Positions 26,207 to 37,068 of a stretch of 64,000 bases of DNA are shown piece after piece (position 1 is the stretch's first letter; every line of letters begins with the position of its first letter). The DNA comes from Pandoraea eparura. Its GTDB lineage: Bacteria > Pseudomonadota > Gammaproteobacteria > Burkholderiales > Burkholderiaceae. The stretch lies in contig NZ_CABPSH010000013.1 in assembly GCF_902459725.1 (NCBI RefSeq), forward strand, positions 1 to 64,000, read 5' to 3'. A model generated the notes under the pieces. The model was not told the origin of the DNA and did not search any database. It saw only the letters and a list, made by a program, of their open reading frames with translations. A program made the translations under genes and the position numbers.

Positions 26207-27541
26207 ATGCAGGCGAATCATAAGGCGGGCTCGCGGCTCGCCCAGTGGGGGCTAGTCGCCACCTTGACTCTGATGACCATGCTGGCCCAGATCGACAAGA
26301 ACATCCTGGTGCTCATGGTCGCGCCGATCCAGCGCGATTTCGGCGTGAGCGACGTGCAAATCAGCTTTCTGATCGGCGCGGCATTTGCGGTCGCCAATAT
26401 CGTGGTGGGATTACCGGCGGGGTGGCTGGCCGATCGGTTTGACCGTCGTCTGATCATCGCCTGTGGTGTGCTCGTGTGGTCGCTGGCCGTTGCGGCCAAC
26501 GCCGCAGCGACCACCTTTGCTGTCCTGGTCGCCGCGCGTGTCATCGTCGGAGGGGCCGAGGCGTTGATTCCCCCTTCGTCGTATTCGCTGATTCGCGACG
26601 GTGTGGACGAAAGTCGCCGCGCCCGGGCGCTCTCCGTCTATACGATGGCATTGATGCTTGGCACCGGATTGTCGCTGGTCCTTGGCGGTCCGTTGATGAG
26701 CGCCATCCACTCGTCCGGTATGAACTCCATCCCGTTCCTTGGGAACGTGACGGCGTGGCAGATGACGTTGTTCATGATCGGATTGGTCGGGGTGCCGATG
26801 AGCCTGATGATTTTCCTTAGCAAGGATCCGGGTCGTCGCCGCAGCGGGGCGGCAAATCCGTCGCGAGGCTCGCACCACGTTGTTGCGTATCTCTGGGCGC
26901 ATCGCGCCATCTTCGGGCCACTGTTCCTCTTTGTGGTGGCGAACGCCATCATTACTTTCGGCCTGGCGGCCTGGCTGCCCACCGTGATCGTTCGACGTTT
27001 TCATCTCGGGATGCGGGAGATCGGGCTGATTCAGGGGGCCGTGTTATTGACGATGGGGCCGCTCGGGCTTTGGTTGGCAGGAATGGCGATGGAGCGCAGG
27101 GCAGCGGCGCTGACTAGTGTGGCCGGCGTGGGCATGGTGACGAGCCTTGCCGTTGCGGGACTCACGGTGGCGCTGGTACTGACAGGAACGCTGCAGTCCT
27201 TCTGGATCGTCGATGCGCTGGTTGTGCTGTTCTCCTGGACCTTCATGTCGGTCACCTCGACGATCGTGGCGCGCGTCGTACCCACGCAGTCGATCGGTGT
27301 CGTCATGGCGATGGTGCTCGTGTTGAATGGGTTGCTGGGTCAGGGCCTTTCGCCCACGCTCATCGCCCTCGTGGGGCGCCACCTGTTTCTCGGGAGTGCC
27401 GAAGCCTTGCCTAATGCAATGGCTGTCGTATTCGCGGTGTCAGGGGGGATTGCTCTTGTGGCGTCTGCAGCGCTGTATCGCAGCGTGGCGCGTAGCGATA
27501 GCGCGATGTCGGACGCTGCAACGCAAGTGAGTGCGCCGTGA
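26207..27541 (+). CDS. MFS transporter, probable substrate importer
   Basis: The 444-residue protein has about 12 membrane helices and the MFS motif A (GWLADRFDRRL) after helix 2. DKN in the first helix (QIDKNILVLMVAP) recalls spinster-like and organic-acid H+ symporters. GGAGA lies eight bases before ATG. As first gene of the catabolic run, next to a porin, it is expected to bring an aromatic or heterocyclic acid across the inner membrane; the substrate is not known. Confidence 0.88.
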   Translation: MQANHKAGSRLAQWGLVATLTLMTMLAQIDKNILVLMVAPIQRDFGVSDVQISFLIGAAFAVANIVVGLPAGWLADRFDRRLIIACGVLVWSLAVAANAAATTFAVLVAARVIVGGAEALIPPSSYSLIRDGVDESRRARALSVYTMALMLGTGLSLVLGGPLMSAIHSSGMNSIPFLGNVTAWQMTLFMIGLVGVPMSLMIFLSKDPGRRRSGAANPSRGSHHVVAYLWAHRAIFGPLFLFVVANAIITFGLAAWLPTVIVRRFHLGMREIGLIQGAVLLTMGPLGLWLAGMAMERRAAALTSVAGVGMVTSLAVAGLTVALVLTGTLQSFWIVDALVVLFSWTFMSVTSTIVARVVPTQSIGVVMAMVLVLNGLLGQGLSPTLIALVGRHLFLGSAEALPNAMAVVFAVSGGIALVASAALYRSVARSDSAMSDAATQVSAP

Positions 27542-27639
27542 TTCGACCGTGATGGTTACTGAATAACGCACCGCTTGCGACCGAGCATTGCGGTATGCGT
27601 GAGGTGGGAAATACAAAAAAATAGCCAGGAGACGTTTCA

Positions 27640-28713
27640 ATGAAGCTCGTAAAAGTCAAATTTATTAGTACTACGATATTGTTGTTGGCTAGCGTATCCA
27701 TTCATGCGCAATCGAGCGTGACGCTCTCTGGGCTGCTTGGTATGGGCGTCTCGTACACCAGTAACGCCAGCCCAATCGGTAGCGGAGCACTGTGGCAAGC
27801 CACCAATACCCACGCCGTGCCGTTCTTTGCGATCTCAGGTAAGGAAGTGATCGACAGCGACACCTCCGCGGTATTCCGCTTGAGCCGCTACGCTTTTCTC
27901 AATAACGGAACCGACGCGCCATTCGAGAGCTTCGTCGGGTTGAGTTCCGCGAGCAAAGGTACGTTGACCATGGGTTCGATGTACGACTTGCTGGCCGACC
28001 TGGTGCCCTTCACCTCCGAGCGGTTTACGTCACTTCTCGCGACGCATCCGGGAAATCTTGACAGAACGGTCGGCAACGCCCTGAACAACTCGTTCAAATA
28101 CAAGTCACCCCTCTATGGCGGATTTCAGTTCGGTCTGATGTACGGGATCGGGCAGGCAGGCTCGACCACCAACACGGGCCGCGTCGTCGGTGCCGAAGTG
28201 GCTTACACGGCGGGGCCGTGGCAATCCGTTGCCGTTTGGGAGTCCGTCAATGGCGTTCCGTATGCGCCGGGGCTCAAATTGGGGGTGTCGAACCTGTACG
28301 GTCTGGATTTCACGAAGACGCCTGCGGCGTCAGTATTCCAGAACCAGAACACCAGCACGGTGGGCGTCGCGTACGTGAACGACGGCTGGCGCGTGATGGG
28401 TAACTACAGCTACACGCGCCTATCGGCTGCTGGCGCATCGGCCACGGCGCAATCGATTGATGTCGGTGCCTACAAGTACGTGACGCCGCGGACGCGAATT
28501 GGCGGTGGCTACACGTACACCAAACTCGAGTCTTACAAGTGGAATCAGTTCCACGGGCATATCGACTATGCCCTTTCGAAACGCACCAGTCTTTATCTCC
28601 TCGGCGTGTTTCAGTTCGCAGGGTCGGGCCAGTTTGCTGTGCTTCGAAATCAACCGCCGGCTTCGGCATCGCACCAGGCGGTGCTTGAGGCCGGTGTCAC
28701 GCACTTCTTTTAA
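27640..28713 (+). CDS. Outer-membrane porin (Gram-negative porin family)
   Basis: An N-terminal signal peptide (cleaved near SIHAQ) is followed by alternating beta strands starting QSSVTLSGLLGMGVSYTSNA, typical of 16-strand betaproteobacterial porins. The last residue is Phe (GVTHFF), the BAM recognition signal. GPWQSVAVWESVNG, YVTPRTRIGGGYTYTKLESY and similar strand pairs follow the family. AGGAG lies eight bases before ATG. Base composition is visibly more AT-rich than in the housekeeping regions. It probably admits the compound used by the pathway. Confidence 0.9.
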   Translation: MKLVKVKFISTTILLLASVSIHAQSSVTLSGLLGMGVSYTSNASPIGSGALWQATNTHAVPFFAISGKEVIDSDTSAVFRLSRYAFLNNGTDAPFESFVGLSSASKGTLTMGSMYDLLADLVPFTSERFTSLLATHPGNLDRTVGNALNNSFKYKSPLYGGFQFGLMYGIGQAGSTTNTGRVVGAEVAYTAGPWQSVAVWESVNGVPYAPGLKLGVSNLYGLDFTKTPAASVFQNQNTSTVGVAYVNDGWRVMGNYSYTRLSAAGASATAQSIDVGAYKYVTPRTRIGGGYTYTKLESYKWNQFHGHIDYALSKRTSLYLLGVFQFAGSGQFAVLRNQPPASASHQAVLEAGVTHFF

Positions 28714-28769
28714 CCGGCAACGTGAACATGTCGGCCGGTTCAGTCTCGGTATCTGATGGAGAAAATGCA

Positions 28770-30269
28770 ATGCAGTGGGATGTGATTGTCGTCGGCGGTG
28801 GGCCGTCGGGTTTGACGATGGCCGCGGAGTTGGCCGGCTCCGGCGTAAAGACGCTTGTCCTTGAGCGACGCACCGAAGGCGTGCAGTCGCGCGCCGGCAC
28901 GATTTTGCCGCGTGTTCTGGAACTATTCGATACCCGAGGCATTGCCGATCGTCTGATCCGAAAGACGCGTGAAATCGCGGACTATCCTTATCGGCCGTCG
29001 CACATTTGGGCGGGGTTTCACCCGATTGAATGGAAATACCTCGAGACGCGTTTTGGCTTCACGCTGGGCTTGCCGCAAAACAAGACCGAGGAAGTGTTGT
29101 GGGAGTGGGCTGCCGAATGCGGCGCCGTCATCCAGCGTGGCGCGCAAGTGTGCGACGTCCGTGAGTTGAGCGACGGCGTCGAGCTCGAACTATCGAATAC
29201 GGCAGGAGACCTCACGACGCTGCGGGCACGGTATGTTGTCGGCGCGGACGGGGGGCGCAGCGTTGTCCGTTCCAAGCTGGGTCTTCCGTTCGAGGGGCAT
29301 TCCGGGACGTTTCGCGGGATTGTTGTCGATGCTGAACTCGAAGCGCCCTGGCCTGGGGGGCGTATCAACGTCGACAACGAGATGGGTTGGGTGCGCGGCT
29401 ACGTGTTCGGCGACGGTATTACGCGATTCAATATCGTGCATCGTGATCGCCGACACGCCCCCAAGGATGAGCCGGTCACGCTCGACGAGGTGTTGCAGTG
29501 CCTTCGAGACGTGCATGGCACCGATTACGGCATCAAGGGATACCGCTGGGCGTCGCGCTTCGATGACCAGATGCGGGCGGTGCCGGCGCTTCGTCAGGGC
29601 CGCGTCTTTCTGGTGGGCGAGTCTGCCCGCATTCACTATCCGGCCAGTGGCGTGGGGATGAATTTCTGCTTGCAGGATGCATTCAACCTTGGGTGGAAGC
29701 TTGCCAACGTCATCAACGGTGTGGCGGACGCCGAGACACTCGACACCTACAACGCGGAGCGTCTGCCGGTCATGCACCGGTTGCTCGAGAGTGTAAAGGC
29801 ACAGTGCGCGTTGCAGTTCAACTTTGGCCCTGAGGCCGTTGCGCTCAAGCGGCGAATGCAGGAAAACCTGATTCCGCTGCCGGACGTGCAAAGAAAGTTG
29901 GTACTCGAACTCAATGGCCTGGAAGCACCTTATCCGCGCGATGCCGGCAGCCATGCGCTGGTGGGACTGCGTTGCCCTGATGTCGATCTGATGTTGCTCG
30001 ATGGCCGGTCGATGTCGATTACGCAGATGTTGCGCGAGCGAACGTTTGTCCTGATCGATCTGGATGGCTTTGGACGTCAGTTCGAATCGCTCGATGTTGC
30101 CGGCCGGCCGGTGAGGGTGCTCAGTGCACGCGCCGCGCGCATTCCCGCGGCGCTCGATGGCGTCAAGGGATTGCTGGTGCGTCCCGATGGCTACGTGGCT
30201 TGGGCAAGCGAAACGTTGGCCTGTCACGACGATGTCGAAGCGCACCTTGGCCAATGGCTGAAGCGGTGA
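28770..30269 (+). CDS. FAD-dependent aromatic monooxygenase (PheA/TfdB-like hydroxylase)
   Basis: The 499-residue flavoprotein is predicted to hydroxylate an aromatic ring with NAD(P)H and O2. It has the FAD GxGxxG motif (VVGGGPSGLTMAAELAGSGV), ADGGRSVVRSKLGLPFEG (the DG motif) and the second FAD motif. That last is written VGESARIHYPASGVGMNFCL where the family usually has GDAAHxHPPxGGQGMN, so the common Asp is Glu here. A thioredoxin-like C-terminal domain follows. ATG 28770 has GGAGA eight bases before it. The amidohydrolase gene starts four bases after its stop. Confidence 0.9.
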   Translation: MQWDVIVVGGGPSGLTMAAELAGSGVKTLVLERRTEGVQSRAGTILPRVLELFDTRGIADRLIRKTREIADYPYRPSHIWAGFHPIEWKYLETRFGFTLGLPQNKTEEVLWEWAAECGAVIQRGAQVCDVRELSDGVELELSNTAGDLTTLRARYVVGADGGRSVVRSKLGLPFEGHSGTFRGIVVDAELEAPWPGGRINVDNEMGWVRGYVFGDGITRFNIVHRDRRHAPKDEPVTLDEVLQCLRDVHGTDYGIKGYRWASRFDDQMRAVPALRQGRVFLVGESARIHYPASGVGMNFCLQDAFNLGWKLANVINGVADAETLDTYNAERLPVMHRLLESVKAQCALQFNFGPEAVALKRRMQENLIPLPDVQRKLVLELNGLEAPYPRDAGSHALVGLRCPDVDLMLLDGRSMSITQMLRERTFVLIDLDGFGRQFESLDVAGRPVRVLSARAARIPAALDGVKGLLVRPDGYVAWASETLACHDDVEAHLGQWLKR

Positions 30270-30273
30270 CTCC

Positions 30274-31611
30274 ATGAGAGAACGGCGACTATTACTGACG
30301 GGCGGCTGGGTGCTGAGCATGGATGCGGCAATCGGCGATCTGCGCACGGGCGACGTGCTGGTCGAGGGCGAGCGCATTCTCTCGGTTGCGCCGCACATTG
30401 ACGCAACCGATGCCGAGCGCATCGACGCACGCGGCATGATCGTGCTGCCGGGGTTTGTCGATACACATCGCCATACGTGGCAAAGCTGTGTGCGACACCG
30501 TTACGCTGATATCGATCCGCAGATTTATTTCGCCGAAATGCTGGGGGCAAAGGGCGCGGCGTTCCGACCCGAAGACGTGTACGTTGCCACGATGCTCGGT
30601 GCGGTATCCGCGCTCGACGGCGGCATCACCACGATGCTCGATTGGTCGCACGTCCAGAACAGTCCCGATCACGCGGATGCGGCGATCCTGGGGCTGCGCG
30701 ACGCCAACATTCGCGGCGTGTTTGCGCATGGTTGGCCGCTGGTGGACGGTGCTTCTTGGATGTTCGACAGCCAGCGACGCCATCCAGACGATATTCGCCG
30801 TTTGCGAACGCGGTATTTCTCTTCTGACGATCAGTTACTCACGCTTGCCATGGCGGCTCGCGGCCCGGAGATGGCGCGCCGCGCTGTCTGGCTGGACGAT
30901 CTTTGCCTCGCGCGCGAGCTTGGGATTCGATCGAGCATTCACATGGGGGCGTATGCGCGTAACGCCTCGGTACGGGCGATCGCGCAGATGCATGAAGCCG
31001 GTGTGTTGGCCGACGACTTGACGTTCGTGCACTGTTGTTTTTCCGGCGCCGACGAGATAGCCATGATGGCGGATGCCGGCGTGAGCGCGTCGCTCGGCGT
31101 GCATTGCGAGTTGAATGCCCAAGGCATTGGCGATATCCCGTTCGATCGCTTGCTAGCCGTTGGCATCCGGCCCAGCTTGAGCGGCGATACCGAGACCAAA
31201 TGCTCGGGCGACATGTTCACCCAGATGCGCCATGCATTTGCCTACTACCGATCCTGGATGGGCGGGCATCACTCGCACGTTCAGAACGCGCCCGCAACGC
31301 TCTCGATGCGCGACGTGCTGGAGTTCGCGACGGTTGCTGGGGCTCGAGCCAACGGACTCGATCACAAGGTGGGCTCACTGACACCGGGCAAGCAGGCCGA
31401 CATCATCATGATTCGTGGCGAGGACCTCAATCTCACGCCGGTGTCGGATGCGGTGGGGGCTGTCGTGCTTGCCGCGCATCCGGGCAACGTGGATTCGGTT
31501 TTCGTCGCGGGACGTGCGGTCAAACGACACGGCCGAATGGTCGGCATCGATCTGGATGTCTTGCGCCAGCGTGCCGTGGCGTCTCAGCACTACATTCTTG
31601 AATTGAAATGA
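30274..31611 (+). CDS. Metal-dependent amidohydrolase/deaminase (TrzN/SsnA-like)
   Basis: The TIM-barrel hydrolase has metal ligands His 65 and His 67 (FVDTHRH), a His in SSIHMGAY, a His in TFVHCCFSGAD and an Asp in SLSGDTETK. This is the subtype III pattern of chlorohydrolases, guanine or 8-oxoguanine deaminases and related aminohydrolases. ASRANGLDHKVGSLTPGKQADI-like text before the C-terminus is the usual composite-domain return. It should remove an amino or halide group, or open an N-heterocycle. Tight spacing on both sides (4 bp and an ATGA overlap) ties it to the monooxygenase and esterase. Confidence 0.88.
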   Translation: MRERRLLLTGGWVLSMDAAIGDLRTGDVLVEGERILSVAPHIDATDAERIDARGMIVLPGFVDTHRHTWQSCVRHRYADIDPQIYFAEMLGAKGAAFRPEDVYVATMLGAVSALDGGITTMLDWSHVQNSPDHADAAILGLRDANIRGVFAHGWPLVDGASWMFDSQRRHPDDIRRLRTRYFSSDDQLLTLAMAARGPEMARRAVWLDDLCLARELGIRSSIHMGAYARNASVRAIAQMHEAGVLADDLTFVHCCFSGADEIAMMADAGVSASLGVHCELNAQGIGDIPFDRLLAVGIRPSLSGDTETKCSGDMFTQMRHAFAYYRSWMGGHHSHVQNAPATLSMRDVLEFATVAGARANGLDHKVGSLTPGKQADIIMIRGEDLNLTPVSDAVGAVVLAAHPGNVDSVFVAGRAVKRHGRMVGIDLDVLRQRAVASQHYILELK

Positions 31612-32597
31612 GTCACGCCAGATTTCCTCAGCCGCTGGACCACGAACTGGCCGATATCGTGACAGCGATGCGCGCGGCGCAAACGTTGCCGCCATTTTCG
31701 GGAACGCCGGATCAAGCCCGCGAACGTATGCGGCTTGGCATCATGGCGGCGCGTGAGCGTAGTCCCTTGCCGAGGGTCGGCTCGATCGAGGATGGGGTTG
31801 CCGAGTCCGATGGGATGCATGTTCCAGTGCGCGTCTACCGTCCGCAGGATAAGCGCGCCGTCGTGCCCACGGTGGTGTTTTTCCATGGCGGAGGATTCGT
31901 CCTCGGCAGTGTCGAGCTGATGGACGACATCGCGCGCAAGCTCTGCCGCGACATGCAGGCAGTGGTGGTGTCGGTTGACTATCGATTGGCACCGGAACAC
32001 CCGTTTCCAGCAGCCCATGACGATGCGGTGACGGCAACACGCTGGGCGATCCGCAATGTTGCGGTACTTGGCGGGGATCCGTCGCGAATCGTCGTGGCGG
32101 GCGAGAGTGCCGGCGCCAATCTGGCAACGTCGGCGGCCCTGTTGTTGCGCGATTGTGGCATCGGGCTGGCGGCGCAACTGCTCGTTGTGCCGGGGGTCGA
32201 CATGGCTCGAGACGTCGCGCTCATCGAGGCAAAGGGTGTCGACTTCCCAATGCTCTCGCCGTTCGATCTGCGAGACATCACGCGTCTGTATATGGGCTCG
32301 GCGTCGGCGCGTGCGAGGGAGTTTCCCCCTTCGCCATTACGTGCGGCCGATCTGTGCGGCATGCCTGCGGCGGTGATTGCGATTGCTGGCCATGACCCGC
32401 TATGCGATGAGGGCATTGCCTACGCTCGGCGTCTTCAGGCGGCCGGCGTGCCGGTGCGGTTGCTGTGTTTCGAAGACATGTTTCATCCGTTTTTCGGCTT
32501 CTTCGAAGCCTCACGTTCGGCGCGTCGCGCCAACGACACTATCTGCCACGCATTTTCGACGTGGCTCGAACAACACGCGTTGCCCGGCGATCTGTGA
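31608..32597 (+). CDS. Alpha/beta hydrolase, hormone-sensitive-lipase family
   Basis: The 329-residue esterase has the oxyanion motif FFHGGGFVLGS, nucleophile Ser in AGESAGANLATS, Asp in GHDPLCDEG and His in DMFHPFFGF, a complete HSL-type triad. It has no signal peptide, so it is cytoplasmic. The start overlaps the amidohydrolase stop (ATGA). It may cleave an ester, amide or carbamate of the pathway substrate or an intermediate. Confidence 0.9.
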   Translation: MSHARFPQPLDHELADIVTAMRAAQTLPPFSGTPDQARERMRLGIMAARERSPLPRVGSIEDGVAESDGMHVPVRVYRPQDKRAVVPTVVFFHGGGFVLGSVELMDDIARKLCRDMQAVVVSVDYRLAPEHPFPAAHDDAVTATRWAIRNVAVLGGDPSRIVVAGESAGANLATSAALLLRDCGIGLAAQLLVVPGVDMARDVALIEAKGVDFPMLSPFDLRDITRLYMGSASARAREFPPSPLRAADLCGMPAAVIAIAGHDPLCDEGIAYARRLQAAGVPVRLLCFEDMFHPFFGFFEASRSARRANDTICHAFSTWLEQHALPGDL

Positions 32598-32633
32598 GCG
32601 GGCGCGCCAACCCAAAATCTCTGGAGGTCACCT

Positions 32634-33482
32634 ATGCGGTATGTATCGTTCGTGAACAATGGAAAGGCGACACTCGGCGTGCGCGATGGCGATGCCATTC
32701 GCGTGCTCGGGGACACTACCCTGGAATCGTTGCTGGCGAGCGGCGTTGATCTCGTTGCTCATGGCCGCGAGCACGCCGGACACGAAAGGGTGAGCGCCGA
32801 AGGTGTCGTGTACCTGCCGCCGCTGGCTCGGCCACCCAAGCTCATTTGTGTCGGACTGAATTACGCTGACCACACCAAGGAAAGCAAGTACGAGCAACCG
32901 GACTATCCGACGATTTTTTTTCGCGTTGCAACCAGCCTGGTCGCCCATGAGCAGCCGTTAGTGCGGCCCGCAGTGACCGACAGTCAAGGGCTGGATTTCG
33001 AAGGTGAAATTGCGGCTGTACTGGGCAAGGGCGGCCGCCACATCCGCAAGGAAGATGCACTCGCATGCGTGGCCGGCTACGCGCTTTTCAACGACGGTTC
33101 GGTCCGGGAGTACCAGTTCAAGTCGCCACAATGGACGGTCGGCAAGAATTTCGACGGCACGGGAGCGTTCGGTCCCGATCTCGTGACGGCTGACGAGTTG
33201 CCGCCGGGCGCCAGGGGACTGCTTTTGGAGACGCGCCTGAACGGTGACGTCGTGCAGTCCGCCAGTACCGATGACATGATCTTTGACGTCGCTGAACTCA
33301 TCAGCATCGTAAGTGAGGCCATTACGCTCGAACCGGGTGACGTGATCGTGACGGGAACGCCGTCGGGTATCGGCTGGGCACGCACGCCGAAGCTTCTGAT
33401 GAAGCACGGCGACGTCTGTGAGGTCAGCGTGGAAGGCATCGGCGTTCTGCGCAATTCCGTCGTTGACGAGGCGACCCGCTAA
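32634..33482 (+). CDS. Fumarylacetoacetate-hydrolase-fold protein
   Basis: The 282-residue product belongs to the FAH family of C-C bond hydrolases, decarboxylases and isomerases acting on ring-cleavage products. The domain begins near 70 (LICVGLNYADHTKESKYEQP), with the metal carboxylates in LDFEGEIAAVLGK and ALFNDGSVREYQ and the return GDVIVTGTPSGIGWAR. GGAGG precedes the ATG. With an extradiol dioxygenase next door, it most likely acts on the ring-opened product. Confidence 0.9.
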   Translation: MRYVSFVNNGKATLGVRDGDAIRVLGDTTLESLLASGVDLVAHGREHAGHERVSAEGVVYLPPLARPPKLICVGLNYADHTKESKYEQPDYPTIFFRVATSLVAHEQPLVRPAVTDSQGLDFEGEIAAVLGKGGRHIRKEDALACVAGYALFNDGSVREYQFKSPQWTVGKNFDGTGAFGPDLVTADELPPGARGLLLETRLNGDVVQSASTDDMIFDVAELISIVSEAITLEPGDVIVTGTPSGIGWARTPKLLMKHGDVCEVSVEGIGVLRNSVVDEATR

Positions 33483-33540
33483 GTTGTTTCATGGGCGATC
33501 GATTGCCGATTCGTCGCTCATGATTTCCGAGGAGAGAGTG

Positions 33541-34488
33541 ATGACCGAATTCTCGTCAATGCATTCGCGGGCGGGGGTGCATTCAATCGACCATTTCGCC
33601 CTGAATGTCCCGTCGCTCGACGAAGCGCATCGATTCTTCGAGGCTTTCGGCCTGACGGTCAGCCGCGCCGGACCGGAGGGCAATGAACTGGCGATCATGG
33701 CGACGGATGGCCATCGTTGGGGGCGCGTGCTTGCGGGGGAGCGCAAGTCGCTGGCATACCTTAGCTTCAACTGTTACGAAGACGACCTCTTGCACCTACG
33801 TGAGCAGGCTGTCATGGCTGGCGCGAGCGATGTCTCATCGGTGCCGGGAGAGATCGATGCCGGCTTTTGGTGCCGGGATCCCGACGGAAACTTGATCCAA
33901 GTGCGGGTGGGGCCGAAAACCAGTCCCGATGGCAAGACGGCGAGCCTGACACCTTGTGTCCCGGCGGACGCCCGCGGCGCGTGTACCCGGGCGGAGGTGG
34001 CGCAGGTGAGACCGCGACGACTATCCCATGTGTTGCTGTTCTCGCCGGATGTCTTGCGGGCGGTCTCCTTCTACGAACGAGCGCTGGGCCTTCGATTGTC
34101 GGATAAATCGCTGGATATGATCGCGTTCACACACGCGCCGCATGGCTGCGATCATCATTTGGTGGCGTTTGCCAAGAGTCGCGCACGAGGCTGGCATCAT
34201 TCCTCGTGGGATGTCGAAAACGTCGACCTGGTCGGGGAGGGGGCCGCCCAGATGGCGGCGGCCGGCTACGCGAAAGGATGGGGGACGGGAAGACACGTGC
34301 TGGGATCGAACTACTTTCACTACGTCGAGGATCCATGGGGATCCTTTTGCGAGTATTCGGCCGACATTGATTTTGTTTCGGCTGGACAAAGCTGGCCAGC
34401 CAGGGATTTCGCGCCTGAGGATTCCTTATACCTTTGGGGGCCGACGGTGCCGGAGAACTTCATTCACAACACCGAGGTGCAGGACTGA
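33541..34488 (+). CDS. Extradiol ring-cleavage dioxygenase (VOC superfamily, BphC-like)
   Basis: This two-module VOC protein of 315 residues has its active site in the C-terminal module. Probable Fe(II) ligands are His in RRLSHVLLF, His in CDHHLVAF and Glu in FCEYSADID, the His-His-Glu triad of BphC-type catechol dioxygenases. ATG 33541 follows GAGGAGAG; an upstream-open frame overlapping the FAH gene is not needed. It should cleave a dihydroxylated ring made by the monooxygenase. It is the last gene of the run. Confidence 0.88.
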   Translation: MTEFSSMHSRAGVHSIDHFALNVPSLDEAHRFFEAFGLTVSRAGPEGNELAIMATDGHRWGRVLAGERKSLAYLSFNCYEDDLLHLREQAVMAGASDVSSVPGEIDAGFWCRDPDGNLIQVRVGPKTSPDGKTASLTPCVPADARGACTRAEVAQVRPRRLSHVLLFSPDVLRAVSFYERALGLRLSDKSLDMIAFTHAPHGCDHHLVAFAKSRARGWHHSSWDVENVDLVGEGAAQMAAAGYAKGWGTGRHVLGSNYFHYVEDPWGSFCEYSADIDFVSAGQSWPARDFAPEDSLYLWGPTVPENFIHNTEVQD

Positions 34489-34804
34489 CGCGAGACCCAT
34501 GCCGCCGCGCCCCTTGGCGCGGCATGTGCCGTCACTGGATGGTCTCAGCAAGTGCGCTCAGGGCGGGGGCAGGTCGCGCCGTTCGCGGTTGCAATAATGT
34601 ACGGATAGCCCTCCATCCGTCACGCGCGAAATAGGACTCCAATGACGGGTAAGCGATTCCGTCATGCGTCTGTGATTTTTAAGTAATTGATTTTGTTGTT
34701 TTTTCTGCGTTCTTTGGGTGTGGGGGATCCGATGTGGCATGAACCGGGTTCAATGCTACGTGAATCTCGACACCCTAAAATCCTCTCCGGGAAAACCCCG
34801 CGTC
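34489..34804. other. Intergenic region between the catabolic cluster and groESL
   Basis: A GC-rich hairpin (ATGCCGC...GCGGCAT, about 34499-34525, with a 3-base bulge) follows the dioxygenase gene and may end that transcript. The rest, including a T-rich stretch near 34673-34710, holds no gene or site I recognise. Confidence 0.45.
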
Positions 34805-34833
34805 TTGAAATCGTAAAACCCCGTCCCTATAAT
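34805..34833 (+). promoter_or_regulatory. Sigma-70 promoter of groESL
   Basis: TTGAAA (34805-34810) and TATAAT (34828-34833) are separated by 17 bases, close to an ideal housekeeping promoter. The CIRCE operator begins at the last base of the -10 box, so HrcA would cover the transcription start. Confidence 0.88.
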
Positions 34834-34859
34834 TAGCACTCGTTGGCGCAGAGTGCTAA
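34833..34859. promoter_or_regulatory. CIRCE element (HrcA operator)
   Basis: TTAGCACTC, nine bases, GAGTGCTAA: this is the exact CIRCE consensus with no mismatch. HrcA repressor binds it and releases on heat shock. In the transcript the same sequence forms a stem in the groES leader. Confidence 0.96.
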
Positions 34860-34937
34860 CGCCATGAATTCACCGTATATGCAAATGTTTGCATATTTAG
34901 GTTTTGTCGATCTCACAGAGAGAAAGAGGAGCTTGTA

Positions 34938-35228
34938 ATGAACCTTCGTCCCTTGCATGACCGCGTTATTGTCAAGCGCCTGGACAACGAAACGAAGACC
35001 GCATCGGGCATCGTGATCCCTGACGCCGCCGCTGAAAAGCCGGATCAGGGCGAGATCCTGGCCGTCGGCCCGGGCAAGAAAGACGATCAAGGTAAGTCGA
35101 TCGCACTCGATGTGAAGGTGGGCGACCGCGTTCTGTTCGGCAAGTACGCCGGCCAAAGCGTGAAGGTCGATGGCCAGGAACTGCTGGTCATGCGCGAAGA
35201 AGACATCATGGCCGTCGTGGCCGCCTAA
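34938..35228 (+). CDS. groES: Co-chaperonin GroES
   Basis: The 96-residue Hsp10 caps the GroEL barrel. It has [15 protein letters not shown] at the start, the mobile loop [20 protein letters not shown] (about 17-36) and [27 protein letters not shown] ribosome binding site precedes the ATG. It is the first gene of the HrcA/CIRCE-controlled operon, 48 bp before groEL. Confidence 0.98.
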   Translation: MNLRPLHDRVIVKRLDNETKTASGIVIPDAAAEKPDQGEILAVGPGKKDDQGKSIALDVKVGDRVLFGKYAGQSVKVDGQELLVMREEDIMAVVAA

Positions 35229-35255
35229 GACTGTCTCCCCCAGACATCTACGTAA

Positions 35256-36923
<1,668 letters not shown>

Positions 36924-37030
36924 GTCTCGCAAGAGACGGCATGACGGGGTGCCGCAAGGCACCCCACCTGCCCCGGTCGCCGGACTTCGTCACGGAATCT
37001 TCGATTCTGTGGCGCGAGCCCGCACCGGAA

Positions 37031-37068
37031 ACGGCAACGCATTCTTCGGAATTCGTTGCCGTTTTTTT
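37031..37068 (+). terminator. Rho-independent terminator of groESL
   Basis: ACGGCAACG (37031-37039) pairs with CGTTGCCGT (37054-37062), extended inside by ATTC/GAAT around a TTCG tetraloop and followed by seven T. The last two T form part of the stop codon of the convergent LysR gene. Confidence 0.93.

Noticed and set aside
34804..34826. Sigma-32 promoter for groESL
   Set aside because: CTTGAAA and CCCCGTCC are only 8 bases apart, against 11-16 expected, while the sigma-70 elements are spaced perfectly.
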